This document shows positions 33,780-45,466 of a stretch of DNA of 64,000 bases, piece by piece. The DNA is from Diphasiastrum complanatum. Taxonomy: Eukaryota; Streptophyta; Lycopodiopsida; Lycopodiales; Lycopodiaceae. The position numbers and the translations under genes were made by a program. The notes under the pieces are model-generated. The model ran no database searches and was not told the origin of the DNA. It saw only the letters and a program-made list of their open reading frames with translations. The stretch lies in assembly GCA_029204225.1 (NCBI GenBank), contig CM055109.1:4240299-4304298 (forward strand), written 5' to 3'. Positions within the stretch are counted from its first letter, which is position 1. Each line of letters opens with the position of its first letter.

Positions 33780-34325
33780 ACTGTGATCCTTGACCGGACG
33801 ATATACCGATGGCTACAAGGGCGGCCTCAGTGACGCGCACCTTGTGTGTTGCTCCCTGAAAGGTGATATAAAATTTGGATTTCTTTTCCTTCCACATACT
33901 GAAGGCAAGAGTGATGAAATCCATGTTGATTCTGCCAGAAAAGGCTCTCTCATGAATACTCATCACAGTGAGCAGATGCTCCGCAAGGGTCATCCACCGA
34001 GTGGCCATGCTTGTGCTAGAAAGGATCATGATGTCCGTTGCAGATGGGACATCACGATGGATAGTATAACGTGTAGATTGGAAAGTATCTGTAGACGACA
34101 GGATGAGCAGAAAGGAAATGTAAGACGCTGCGTGAAAGTATATCAAAAAGCAGTTCAGGAAGTTTGGAAGGCTTTGGTCGCGGAAAAAATTTGCAAGAGT
34201 TTCACTGGCACAAGTGAGGAATGAATCGAATTCAGCCAACTTATAGGTGAATTTGGTGGGTCCATTACACTGAATACTAGTTTGGCTGATCAGTTATGAA
34301 CCAAAATTGGCAAGCATGTACAATA
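33780..34325. repeat. Left arm of an inverted repeat flanking a gypsy pol
   Basis: Read on the minus strand, this stretch matches 39690-40205 on the plus strand with many substitutions. Shared blocks include EFDSFLTCASE, ANFFRDQS, IHERAFSGRINM and FITLAF. Homology ends on both sides at gcatgtacaa. Frames of about 150 residues are open on both strands here (33778-34239 minus, 33790-34224 plus). I could not tell which is coding; the minus reading is better conserved in the other arm. The protein is not recognised. Confidence 0.75.
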
Positions 34326-34990
34326 CTGTGAAAATAGGCTATAAAAATCTCGGGGAAGGTTTCTGGAGATCTGAACCTATCAGGCGAACGTTTTCCAGGG
34401 TTGGCGAAGGATGAACCTTCGCCCAAGAGGGTCCTTCGCCCAAGTGCTGTCATAAATGTATTTTTTTCAAGATTTGAGGCTATGGCCAATCTAATTTTGA
34501 CATTTTAAAATCATCTAGTAGGTCGACGAAGGTCCATAATGAGAGTAAGGTGCTCGACGGTTATAAAAGAATTCTCATTTTATATAGCACGTCCACGTGC
34601 TATGTTTTGGAGGTTTATATAGCACGTCAGTGTGCTATCTTTAAAGAAAATGGCATATTACTGATACTTCGCCTAACTCTAAAACTGGATTTTTTCTGGA
34701 CAGAAACCTTCGCCCAACTCAAATTAGATAAATCTAAATGGATGTACAGTCTGGAGGCTCAACGAAGGTTTCTGATACGGTATAGGCCAAATATGACCAA
34801 AACAGTGAGTTTCTAAGTCATTTTTCATCAAAAATATTGTTCTTCCTTTTTGCCATGTTGATGACTTTTTTGACTTTTGCTCGTCGGTCTTTTCTCATTT
34901 TTTTTTCACTGTCTTTTTCACACAAAACTGAACAAATGAAATATTGAAAACAACAAATTGAAAAACAAATAAAATTAAAAATCCTTGAGA
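34326..34990. other. AT-rich spacer with short hairpins, no gene
   Basis: Contains two related hairpins, atagcacgtccacgtgctat (34596-34615) and atagcacgtcagtgtgctat (34620-34639). It also holds several ttcgcc/gcgaagg words (34380-34770) like those near 13.3 kb. It lies where the 3' end of the minus-strand gypsy would be, but no LTR was recognised. Confidence 0.5.
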
Positions 34991-36073
34991 TCAGGGTTGT
35001 TGATCTGACGGAGCCGGCTGCCAAAACTTGCGTAATCGACTGCCATTCATTGAAGTATCAAATTGTTTTCCATCCAAGTGCTCAAGAATTACTGCACCAT
35101 AGTTCAAGCTTTCCTTCACTTTATATGGGCCTTCAGTTGTAAACTTCAATCTTCTCTTGATCAGCTTGGTTTTGTACATTAATGCAAGATCTCCTGCTTT
35201 CAGATCTTTTTTGTGCAATCGACAATCATGCCATGCCTTCCGGCGGGCTTTCTCTGCTGCTAATGCATGAACTGCCATCAATTGGGTTTCACATAGTTTG
35301 TGCAACGCTTCATGACGTAGTTGTAAAGACTTGTCATCATTTAACTATACTGTTGCCGCTATGCGTAAAGATGGAATTAAAAATTCAATCAGCATGACAA
35401 CATCTTGACCATAGACTAGTTGAAAGGGTGTTTGATTAGTGCTATTTTTGTAAGAGATTCTGAATGCCCATAATACTACATACAGTTTATGTTCCCAATT
35501 AGATCGACTCGCTTCAACTGTCTTTGTGATAATGGTGCAGAGAATCTTACTGGAAGATTCAGCTTGGCCATTCCCTCTGGAATAGTAGGGAGTGCTAAAT
35601 CTATGTATAACAAAAAAATCTTCCAGTAAATACTTTATTGTTTGATTAACAAAGTGTGTACCCCGGTCACAGACAATCTCAATCGGACATCCAAATCTGA
35701 TTATAATATTTTCATACAGAAACTTGGCCGTAGATTTCGCATCAGCAACTTTGATAGCTTTGACTTCAATTCACTTGATCATATAATCAGTTGCTACAAT
35801 AATGTATCGGACCTGAAATCCTTGCGCGGCAGGATGAATAGGACCAACATAATCCAGTCCCCATTTTGCAGATGATGTTTGCGATAAAACCGAATGCAAG
35901 GGTTCATGGTTTTGTCGAGTAGGTCGTCGTGCTTGCTGGCAAATATCACATGTCTGAATAAAATTTTCTGTGTTCTTATGAAGCATAGGCCACCAACAAT
36001 CTGATTGCAAAAGCTTGCGAACAGTAATATCTGTAGAGAAGTGTCCACCGCCCATGCCATCATGTGAAAACAT
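34991..36073 (-). pseudogene. Gypsy integrase
   Basis: From 36073 the frame reads GGGHFSTDITVRKLLQ, then a CDICQQ zinc-finger end, WGLDYVGPIHPAAQG and YIIVATDYMIK before a stop. Degraded text with FGCPIEIVCDRGTHFVN and YYSRGNGQAES follows: the D and E of the D,D-E core. The 105-residue end (35305-34991) has WHDCRLHKKDLKAGDLALMY and GPYKVKE, the C-terminal DNA-binding part. Integrase joins element DNA to the host chromosome. It is interrupted by several stops. Confidence 0.85.
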
Positions 36074-36157
36074 GATTAAATCTTGGACTTAATGCGGTAA
36101 AACACATCTTTGTAGCATGGTATTCGATCTACGACGATACAATTGTCCTACAATCAA

Positions 36158-38450
36158 TTAATAAGGTTGAGCCTTATGAATCAATTGTCTCTTTTGTACT
36201 TTTGTCAAGGAGTCATTCGGTTGTCCTAGCATCAGGTACTCAACAATATCTGCGGCCCACTCCGGTACTGCTTTGACATAGAACAATGCAGCATCTAGTA
36301 ATTCATCATCCACTTCAGTGTTAACTGGTGCGGATTCGATTCGCGAAACGTGATCGGCTAGATAATGTTGCTTTCTCTTTCGAACCACAATTTGAAAGTC
36401 AAATTTAGTTAATAACAATAACCATCTTGCAATACGTCCAGTATTGCATGTCTTGTTTACCAAGTAAAGTAACGGCTGGTGATCCGTATAAAATACAAAG
36501 TGCGTTTCCATGAGGTAATGACGAAGTTTTTGAACAGAAAAATCATGGCTAACGCTTCACGTTCTGTTGTTGAATAATTCTTCTCTGGATCTATAAGTTG
36601 TCTGTTTGCAAATCGTATAGGATAATCCTTCTTATAATCTCCTGGCTGCGTCAAAACTGATCCAATGGCGTATTTTGAGGCATCCGTATGAACATGAAAT
36701 TCAATCATCCAATCTGAAGAACGCAGTATTGGTGTTGAAGTTAATGCTTTTTTTAACTTTTCAAAGGCTTCTAACGCCTCTACTGTCCAAATAGGAACAA
36801 TAGTCAGTTTATATATAGGTCGTGCTAAATTCGCACAGAAGATAATAAAAATTCGATAGTAGTTCGCATGACTCATAAACACATAAACTCCACGAATTAT
36901 TATTGGCGGTGGCAATTCCACAATAACCTTGATCTTAGAATAATCGGTGGCAATACCATGTCTTGATATCACATGTCCAAGCACAACTCTGTAGAAAACC
37001 CATATCTGGCACTTTTCTGGATTTAGAGAAATTTGATATTTGCGGCATCTTTCAAATACTTTCTCCAATCGATCCAGGTGGTCTACATCTGTACTATATA
37101 CTCCCAGGTCATCCAAGTAAATTTCAAAGAATTTTTGCAGATAATCTTTAAAAGCAAATTGCATTACTCGTTGGAACGAACTTGGTGTATTACAGAGTCC
37201 AAACGACATTACTTTGTAAGCATAGGTGCCCAATTCTGTTGCAAAAGCGATTTGTGGCGATCGGCAGTTGCAATCTTAACCTGGTTGTAACCACTAAATC
37301 CATCCAGGAAACTATAAGCTTCCGCTCCAGCAAGGCAATCCAAAATGCTTTCAGTAAAAGGTGACGGAAAGTGATCCTTCCGCATCACTTTGTTCAACGC
37401 CTTGAGATTCACACAGATTCTCAACTTCTCATTCTTTTTAGAAACAATGACAATTGGTGAGATCCATTTAGTATGCTCGATCTCATAAATAAAATCGACA
37501 TCAAACAGCCTCTGAAATTCTTTCTTTATCAGATCCACAACATTAGGATTACAGCGATAGAACTTTGTAACCTGTGGAACTGCATCAGGTACTAAAAGTA
37601 TGGTATGTTCAATCACTGATGTCGGAATACCCTTCAGATCTTGATAAGTCCATGCAAAGCAATCTTGATACTTAATAAGTAACATGCGGAGTGCTTGATA
37701 TTGTTTAGGATTAAGTTGTGATCCAACTTGTATAATCTTTTTCGATTCTCTTGGTTCAGCAAGATTCATTGGCTGTGTCCTAGCTGGGCCATCGTAAACA
37801 TCTTTTGAATCTGGCACGTGTTCTTCAAGTTCACGATGTGCTTTAGGTAACATGATAACCACATCATCCAATGTATAACGTTTAAAATGTTTGGGCATAT
37901 CATGTTGAACTACATCTGCTTGTTCCTTTTCGAAAGAACTTGACTTGGATCTTCGCTTAGTCTTCTTAGCAGGAATTGATCGTGGAGGTGATGACTTCCG
38001 AGACGATGATGTCTTACTAGAATTCTGACTTGTAGAATCATCCTCGACTTTTCCTTTGTCTTTATCTAGTAAGGGTGGCACATTCGCTAAATCAATCTTT
38101 TGAGGAGGATTTTCCCATTTCAGGACCATATTATATTGTTGCTTAGCTTGTTTCTTCGTCATCGATCCTGTGATCCTATCTTCCTTCAATATAACTGCCT
38201 TAGGCGGTTTTATTGTTGGTTCATCAGGAACATTACGCACTCCAAATCTGGTCAGATCCATATGATTTAGAATCTGCTCATCCGTAAGTTCTGCATTGTC
38301 ATCATAAGTCAAGGCATGACTCACAGGTATGAGATCATTTTCAATCAGATATGGTATAGGTTCCATTGATATCCAAGCTACATTCAATACATTCAATGGA
38401 AACGTGATTGGTGTATCCAAAGTTCGATCTAATAAGGAAATCTCGTTCAA
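36158..38450 (-). pseudogene. Gypsy reverse transcriptase and RNase H
   Basis: 38450-37209 holds a charged protease-RT linker, then the RT start (ISPIVIVSKKNEKLRICVN) and FLDGFSGYNQVKIA. A frameshift near 37220 leads into 37233-36457, which continues YAYKVMSFGLCNTPSSFQRV, the catalytic EIYLDDLGVYS (Tyr39-Leu-Asp-Asp of that piece) and RNase H text HTDASKYAIGSVL and TTEREALAM. 36511-36158 carries YTDHQPLLYLVN and ADHVSRIES. Both catalytic aspartates of the YLDD box remain. The usual FxDD Phe/Tyr is Tyr. Confidence 0.88.
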
Positions 38451-38519
38451 ATCTGATTAATTATCTTGTTGAAACATATATCCTGTTGTTGTACAATCAA
38501 TCGTTGCAAGAGCTTCATT

Positions 38520-39075
38520 CTAGTTGACAATATCCGTTTGAAAATCGTAATTAACTCCCAAATTTTTCTCTGGACAGTCACAAGTATGATTCGTTGTTGA
38601 CGAATCGTCATCTTCTTTTTGAACCACTGGTTTGATAGTCCAAGTTGTAGGATCAACTTTAACTACACGTTCACGATTTTCAAGAGTGATTTTTCCGGTA
38701 CCCCAGTTATGAATCACTTACGCAACTCGTAACCATGGACGTTCCAATAGAACTCAATAGACATTTGGCGCTTTTGGTAAGTCCATTACTACGAAAGTAA
38801 TGACGAACTGTACTCCCACAATTCTGACAGGTATATCTTCAACCATTCCACGCGGACGAACTGTTGTTTGATTAGCTAGCTTAATGGCAAAAGTCGCAGC
38901 TTGATCTTTGTAAGACCCCATTTTGCACATAACTTTGTAGAAATCAGGTTAACTCCTGAACCGCCATCTATCACAGCTGCTTCCTTAGCAAATTGTCTGC
39001 CTTGCAATAACTCATTTCGTATAACATCTATGTTCGATTATCGATCTGGTAAATTCCCTGGTGATGTAGAAGTTC
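38520..39075 (-). pseudogene. Gypsy aspartic protease region
   Basis: Translation on the minus strand around 39000-38940 gives FAKEAAVIDGGSGVNLIS, with the D-G-G-S-G form of the retropepsin box found in some plant gypsy lineages. Later text IHNWGTGKITLENRER (38717 downward) matches the region after protease. Several stops interrupt it. Confidence 0.7.
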
Positions 39076-39154
39076 TCAAGGAACTTCTGGATTGAGCAGC
39101 AAGTTTAACTGTTGGTTGCTATGGTGCTCGTGGTGTGTTGTCGTCAGGATCTTA

Positions 39155-39690
39155 TCATGATTCATAACTGACATGTCGGGTAGGTAGGATCTTGTTGGGT
39201 TGTTTTGGACAGTATTTGAAACTGTGTTTTCTGACACAATCGGGACACTCGCCATGGTACGTGGCCTTGATTGGACAATCAACCATGAAGTGGCCGGTTT
39301 CACCACAGATGAAACATATGTTGTTCATGGGCCTTTGCATTGTGGCATAACCATCTTGTATGGCTAGTGGTTCTGGACTTTCTAGTGGGTATTTGTGATA
39401 ATGCGAGGAATTTTCAAATTGTGATGGTTGATCTTCATATCGTTGGATGGCATTTGCTTGGATAGTCTGATATGAAGGACAAGCATCAGCAGGATGCGTA
39501 GCCCGGCAGTGTGGGCACCAGATGAATTTTTGTCTATTAGGTACTTGAGCAGTGTGTGGTTGACGAGGCATACTACGTTGGATAGACTTCAGAGTAGTTT
39601 GAAACTGATTGGTGAGTTTCTCCATCTACAGTTGATATTGCTGATTAAGCAACTCCAGTTGTGATTTCCAAAGCTGATATCGGTTGTACA
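39155..39690 (-). pseudogene. Gypsy gag C-terminus with three zinc-knuckle-like groups
   Basis: The frame 39625-39155 (156 residues) has C37-x2-C40-x3-H44-x4-C49, then a canonical CCHC knuckle C104-x2-C107-x4-H112-x4-C117 (CFICGETGHFMVDC), then C127-x2-C130-x3-H134-x4-C139. The text before the first Met, after one TAG, reads KFAGMYNRYQLWKSQLELLN, a gag-like helix. Zinc knuckles bind element RNA. The two outer groups have three rather than four residues before His. Confidence 0.8.
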
Positions 39691-40205
39691 TGCCTGCAAA
39701 TTTTGGTTCAAAATTGATCAACCAAACTAGTATTCAATATAATGACCCTCCAAATTCACCTATAAGTTGGCTGAATTCGATTCATTCCTCACTTGTGCTA
39801 GCGAAGCTCTTGCGAATTTTTTCCGTGACCAAAGCTCTCCAAACTTTCTGAACTACTTTCTAATATACATTCGCGCGTCTTACTTTTCATTTCTGATCAT
39901 CATATCTTCCACAGATACTTCCTATATAGTCTCCGCGTTGTACTATCCATCGTGATGTCCCATCTGCAACGGACATCATGATCCTTCTTAGCACAAGCAT
40001 GGTCACTTAGTGGATAACCCTTGCGAAGCCTCTGCTCACCGCAATGGGTATTCATGAGAGAGCCTTTTCTGGAAGAATCAACATGAATTTCATCACTCTT
40101 GCCTTCAGTACGTGGAAGAAAGAGAAATCCAAGTCAGGGAGCCACACACAAGGTGCGTGTCACTGAGGCCGCCCTTGCTGCCATAGGTATAGCATCTGGA
40201 ACACA
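39690..40205. repeat. Right arm of the inverted repeat flanking the gypsy pol
   Basis: Matches 33780-34325 in reverse orientation. Its plus-strand frame starts EFDSFLTCASEALANFFRDQ near 39770 and is broken by several indels. The arm overlaps the 5' end of the gag frame on the other strand. Confidence 0.75.
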
Positions 40206-40519
40206 GGCCTCACCCAATCATAAGCAGGCCAAATAGGCCATAAAGCCTTACATCGACTTAACCAATGATCTGCACTAGACCAATGACGGATACTTGCTCG
40301 ATGCCATCACTGAGCCTGTCATGCATGCTACTGCCCAGCTCCTGAACAACTACTTGATGGTTGGGAACCTCAGGAAAGACCGCATCACTTCACAGATCCT
40401 CCATAGGATAGTTGAGTCTTATACCAAACTAGCCAAGGCCCCACTATTGTAAGACAAAATCAATGGCAACAGATTACTTCACAAAGGCCCTATCAAAGGA
40501 GCATCATCTCACATTCAAG
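40206..40519 (+). other. Coding-like continuation, unidentified
   Basis: After frame breaks, the plus strand reads a 55-residue stretch containing YLLDAITEPVMHATAQLLNN and LRKDRITSQILHRIVESYTK (about 40275-40450), ending at TAA 40451. The composition is protein-like and follows in order from the frame in the right inverted-repeat arm. I do not recognise the family; a gag-like or transposon protein is possible. Confidence 0.4.
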
Positions 40520-40700
40520 TTATAACTTCATGTCATTGTACTCATTGTTGATAATAATCAGAGTGCAATTTGTTCTACTGCTATTATTGTTATATCACGC
40601 ATTTGTATGAATCCTTCGTTTGAATTATTTTGATGCTAACTATGGCGCTTCCGATCCACACGCATCTAGCTCGCTCCCAGCTTCCGCTTATACCCATCGA
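40520..40700 (+). repeat. LTR-like segment, homologous to 13060-12898 (minus)
   Basis: This is the better-preserved member of the pair described at 12841-13060. It lies next to the coding-like stretch 40206-40519. TG...CA ends could not be fixed. Confidence 0.55.
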
Positions 40701-40787
40701 TTTCCGATAGGGGGGTTGTGTAGCAGTCCAGGCCCTGCACCTCGATCATGGCCAGCGGCCTAGAGAGTGGAGACTCACACAAAGAGC

Positions 40788-40819
40788 GGGGGGGGGGGGG
40801 GGGGGGGGGGGGGTGGGGG
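40788..40819 (+). repeat. Poly-G tract (26 G, T, 5 G)
   Basis: A run of 26 consecutive G is followed by TGGGGG. Such a run could form a G-quadruplex and is also prone to sequencing and assembly error. Confidence 0.95.
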
Positions 40820-41309
40820 AGTTGTGCTCTCATCCCCCTCCCCCCATTGTTTTTTCAAAATGGGGGCCAAAGAAATATTGGGCCTCATTTTCACTCAATC
40901 TAAAGCAATAAAAAAGATTTTTGAAGGGCTTAAAGAAATAGATATTATTTTCCTTTATAATTTAAATTTTAGCCTTGTCATATCATCATTTCTATGGATT
41001 GAGGAAGTAGAGTTAGAGGGTGATTAGTGGGTGGGTTAGAATTTGAAAATCCAATTTACACCATTGGATGTGCCATGTCATATAGACCATTCCATCTCAA
41101 ATGTCACTCTCTTATTGGCACACATGTCATCGTTAACACTAATTATAATTAGTGAAGAAGCCCTTTTTGTAATGTATCTACAAAATATAATACTTTAAAA
41201 GTATATATTGTTTATGACAGTGAGGTTTGATACCTGAATTGCCACACGGACTAGACAATTTGGTACTTGCATTATCACATAGACTATATAATTTGTTTTA
41301 CATGAGAAA

Positions 41310-42935
41310 GTTAATTCATCTTGGAGTCTAGTGAGAGGCTAAATCCATTTAATTATCCTACTTGGAAGGTCAAAATGTGGTCATTACTTACACTCCAATA
41401 CTTGAATGATTTTGTCCTTGAAGTGGTGGAAGAGCCTCAAGGTGAACAAGAGTTGCAAAGATACAAGAAGAAGGCAAATATGACTTAACATTGCATCAAG
41501 ATGAATGTAAGCAATGAGCTTCTAAGAGAAGTGGATTCTTGTACTTCAGCCAAGGAGGCATGGAACTCCTTGAAGGCATCAACATCTTTATTACAATGCT
41601 AAATGATATTTCGGTCAGAATGTATTGTGCAGTCTAGACAGTACCCTCTAGAGCATAGTGGTCCAGAACGTCTTAGAGTGCAGTCACTAAATATGGAGCT
41701 TGGATCTATTGGTGAAAATAACCAAGATAAACAGCTTGTCCAAATCATTTTAAATGGATTTGGAGATGAGTACTCCAATCTTGTTCAAGATTTGTTCATC
41801 CAAGACATCCTTCTATCCATTTAAAAGCTCCAATGTGTTCTTATAGTCGAGGAGATTAGGATTCAACATGCCAAAGCTAGGATGGAGGTTGTATCCTTGC
41901 ACAAGGGTGATGAGGAGGCAATTATTATTATTATTATTATTTTATTTTCTTATTTCCTTGTTTGTTATTCTCATTTTGCATGCCTTTTTTTAACCTCCCC
42001 TTGTCTATAATTCATACCTATACTTATTTACTTTCTATGCATTTTCTTTTTCTATAAATATCCATTTGTCATGAATGTTCTAGGTCAACAATTTCTTCAA
42101 CAAAGAGAAGTGGAAAGGCAAAAAGTCCATCAAGAAACAAGTAGGTGATCCATCAAAAGATGAAGAAGATCAAGCAAGTTTCAAGACAAAGGGTAACAAG
42201 GTCAAATCCAAGAAGAAATGATTTTTATGTGATAATAAAAGACATTATGCATCCGGGGGAAGCTAACATTAACTACATCATCAACTCAAGTGACATTTGG
42301 TGGATTGATAGTGGGGCATCTTCCCAAATGGCATTCCAAAGGAAAATTTTCTCAACTCTACTCTCTTATCATAGTACAAAGGAGTCTATTTTTACAGGGA
42401 GTGACGAAGAATGTAGTATTGAAGGTGTTGGTACCAATTCTTTGAGTCTAGAATCTTCAACAAAGCTAAACTGGACAATGTGTTTTTTATACCTTCAATC
42501 ACATCCAAGAATGCTTTGTTCAATCCTCAATGATGATGAGTGCATGGCAAGTTAGGCAAGGGATTTTGTTTAAGCTTGATGGAAATGGCAAAGAGGAGTT
42601 GACACAAGTGAAAAACATGTGCAACAAAGAGATAGCACTCAACCTAACAAGATTCCTTTCCAAGAGTAGTAAGATACATGAGATTTGTAGTCTCTCTAAG
42701 ACTCATGCATACTTCACTTTTTTGGAAGATTTTACTTCGAATGTGCATTGTTTCTCTCAAGATGCAAAGTTGAAAGTCACTTTCATTGATGATCATACTA
42801 GATGTACTTGGATCTATCTCGTCTTTGAAAATCATGGTGTTTGATACTTTTGAAAAGTATAAAGCTCTTGTTTAGATCCAAGAGGAGATAAATGAAGAGT
42901 TTTCCAATTGAATATCTAAATGCTATCAATACCAT
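41310..42935 (+). pseudogene. Degraded Copia gag-protease-integrase fragment
   Basis: The plus strand reads NPFNYPTWKVKMWSLLTLQY (about 41345), KEAWNSLKAS and LVQIILNGFGDEYSNLVQDL (41603-41824), all gag. The protease box WWIDSGASSQMA lies at 42298-42335, the pre-integrase HEICSLSKTHAYF near 42690, and integrase FIDDHTRCTWIYLVFENH near 42785-42835, fading out by 42935. The knuckle region has lost its cysteines. An ATT microsatellite (41921-41942) and non-coding text split gag from protease. It is not closely related to the 13-19 kb copies. Confidence 0.85.
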
Positions 42936-42944
42936 ATAATCTTG

Positions 42945-42947
<3 letters not shown>

Positions 42948-42978
<31 letters not shown>

Positions 42979-43006
42979 AGGTTACACCCTGAACCGGCCG
43001 GTTCAA
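42948..43006. repeat. (AT)n microsatellite and adjacent 14-bp palindrome
   Basis: About fifteen AT units (42948-42978) are followed by the perfect palindrome GAACCGGCCGGTTC (42993-43006), then several ggttcgaa words to about 43055. Confidence 0.9.
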
Positions 43007-44385
43007 ACCAATTCTTTGAGGTTCGAACAGCCCAGGTTCGAATCGGAAAACGGTTCGAATTTGTCTTTTCCATTTTTCAAAAAACAATAATTTTCTCTGA
43101 TGTACAACTCATATATTCACTGTACAGATACTTAATAGCTAAAAAAATTTCTCTAAATTTACAAATATCAGGATAATCGGATCTCTTCGACATTTTGTAC
43201 ACCAGTGTCACCTTTTTCGCCTGTCACAAATCACATGGAAAAACAGTGTCGCGTTTTTCGCCTGTCTTATTTTACATGTAAATATGCAGACTGTGTGACA
43301 ACATGAGTAAAAATGCAGCATGAATGGAAGCAGATTAAAATAGGATTTAGGAGAGTAGAGGAGATAAATGCAACAAACATAAAAGAGTTTCATATTTAAA
43401 AACATTTTCAAACTATTGTACTTCATTCACGTAATCAATTCAAACAAAATTTCATACTTAGGGCACTTCTAAATTCAGCCCCTTCTAGCTTTCCTTTATA
43501 TATAATTAAATATGGAAATTAACCTAGCAGCTCTCCATTGACCACCCTATTGTAAATGACATAATTCCAGTAAAAAATCACAACCAAACACATATACTTG
43601 GTAGGGTCTTTGGAAAATATTTTCTTAGGGTTGATTTTACAAAAAGTATTAGTTTAGAAAGAAAGAAAGCTTTATTAATGTCTTTTAACGCCAAAAGGCA
43701 TATATGACCAAATAGGTATATCTCAAATGTGATAAACACTAAAAGGAGCATATAAATGCCTCTAGTAAAACAAACATCTACTATATACGAAAACTAGTAG
43801 ATAGATCTCTACTCTACTCTCATAGAAAGTATCTCACTATGAGATGTGACACAATAAGTGCAAATGCCCATGCTGAAAAGACATATAAGATCTACAAAAC
43901 GCTCTCAACTAAGATGGTTGAAAAAGAATTTGATGTGTGTGCTTGATGGAATTAGAGCTAGTACAATAGCGACCATTGACGACGACTATGTCTCATACTC
44001 TAGTGTTGATTGGGACATCCTAATAGAAGCTCTCCCTCTGGAGGTCCAAATCTCATATATGTGAGATGTTGTACACTGTCGCTGATCGCGACGTTGATGT
44101 CTCATAGGGATAACAACATCTTCATCATCCGTCTTGAATCCACCTAAGCTCTCCTTCTAGAAAAAAAAAGTTGTAATTTAAGTCTATGTATCATGAATAT
44201 CTGGCTAAGCAAAGACTCTGTATCAGGGACATCTCGTGTAACATAAGGACTACACACTAAGAATCCTCGTAGACAATGAGATAACATAAAGTAGTAGCTG
44301 AGTCTCTAAATAAGCAATACTATTGACCACGTATCTCATAATAAGCAAGCCATTTGAAGATGAAATGCTCCTTAGTATCAACCTC

Positions 44386-44453
<68 letters not shown>

Positions 44454-45466
44454 ACATATTGGAGTATTACTCCATTTTGTTAATCTTCATCGTCTGAGTT
44501 GAGATCCTCTTCTTAGAAGAGCACGCTTCATGGAATCTATTCCATTTTGATACTCTTCTTAAATGTGGGGCTCTTCTACCCTTTATAACATCCCACAATC
44601 TTTTATTTTAGTCCTAGGATGGTCAATAAAAGAAATGCAACAAAAATACAAAGTAAGAAATTTATGTTGCATTGGACAACACCAATAATCACAAAACGGG
44701 AAGCAAGAGAACATTCCTCGTTGACAACACCAAAGTATATGTAAATTACAAAATTAGGACAACCAAAAGCACTAATCACCATAAGACTTTGAACATTTTC
44801 AAGAGGTTGGATAGGGGATGAATATGAGTTATGATAAGTTGATATTAAGTGCAACCAAGGCATGCAAGTGAACCATGAGTAAGTAGAGTTGATGGAAGTA
44901 ATGCAACCAACAATATTCCTTCCAATATGAGAACTAAAGAGTTTAGAGGATATGGTGACCAGGCTTTGTAATAACTTGGGCCGAAATTAGATGATTTTTT
45001 GTTTAATAAAATCCCTATAAACTTTAAAGCAATCATCTCGGGAGGTTTCAAAAAGGTACTTTGTAATCATGGTTACCACACCCATCTGTTCTTTTGAAAA
45101 TGTTTTTCAAATCAGCGGCTTTGGCCACCAAGATAAAAATTAGAGTTTCTATTATTCAATCCTAACATATCATGAAAACAAGCTCAAAGCGCCCATTTGA
45201 AATTTATATCAAGCTTCTGCAATCAAAACTTGCAATGGGCTCACCCTTTTTGGCCTCATGTATTTCTTGTGCATCATGGCTAGACAATGCAGTATAAGCT
45301 TAAACCCAATTCATAACAAAAAAAGCAACCACCAATGAAAATTGCCACATCAACTACATTAAGAGCATCATATCAATCACCACATTTACATAGATATGAC
45401 CATCTTATTCTAACTGATAAATGGAATGAGAAGAGGTATGCATACAGGCAAAGCAGCTCAGATGGG
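43007..45466. other. Intergenic, no recognisable gene
   Basis: AT-rich, with only short frames. Apart from the AG microsatellite at 44390 I see no domain, RNA or mobile-element signature. The last part would be 3' flank of the gene at 45467-46905. Confidence 0.4.
44390..44451. repeat. (AG)n microsatellite
   Basis: About thirty uninterrupted AG units. Confidence 0.97.

Larger units (their letters stand above)
34991..39720 (-). mobile_element. Ty3-gypsy element (Tat/Athila-like), gag-pol remnant
   Basis: The minus-strand order is zinc knuckles (39625-39155), protease (about 39000-38740), RT and RNase H (38450-36158), then integrase (36073-34991). This is the Ty3-gypsy gene order. The GPI-P-A and YIIVATDY integrase text and the DGGSG protease box resemble the Tat/Athila group, which is a tentative placement. 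Many stops and frameshifts break it. It lies between inverted repeats rather than between visible LTRs. Confidence 0.88.

Noticed and set aside
33790-34224. 144-residue plus-strand frame as a gag protein of the LTR at 31996
   Set aside because: Its position after the LTR is suggestive, but it has no gag motif, and the opposite-strand frame is better conserved in the inverted copy. Left undecided rather than annotated as a gene.
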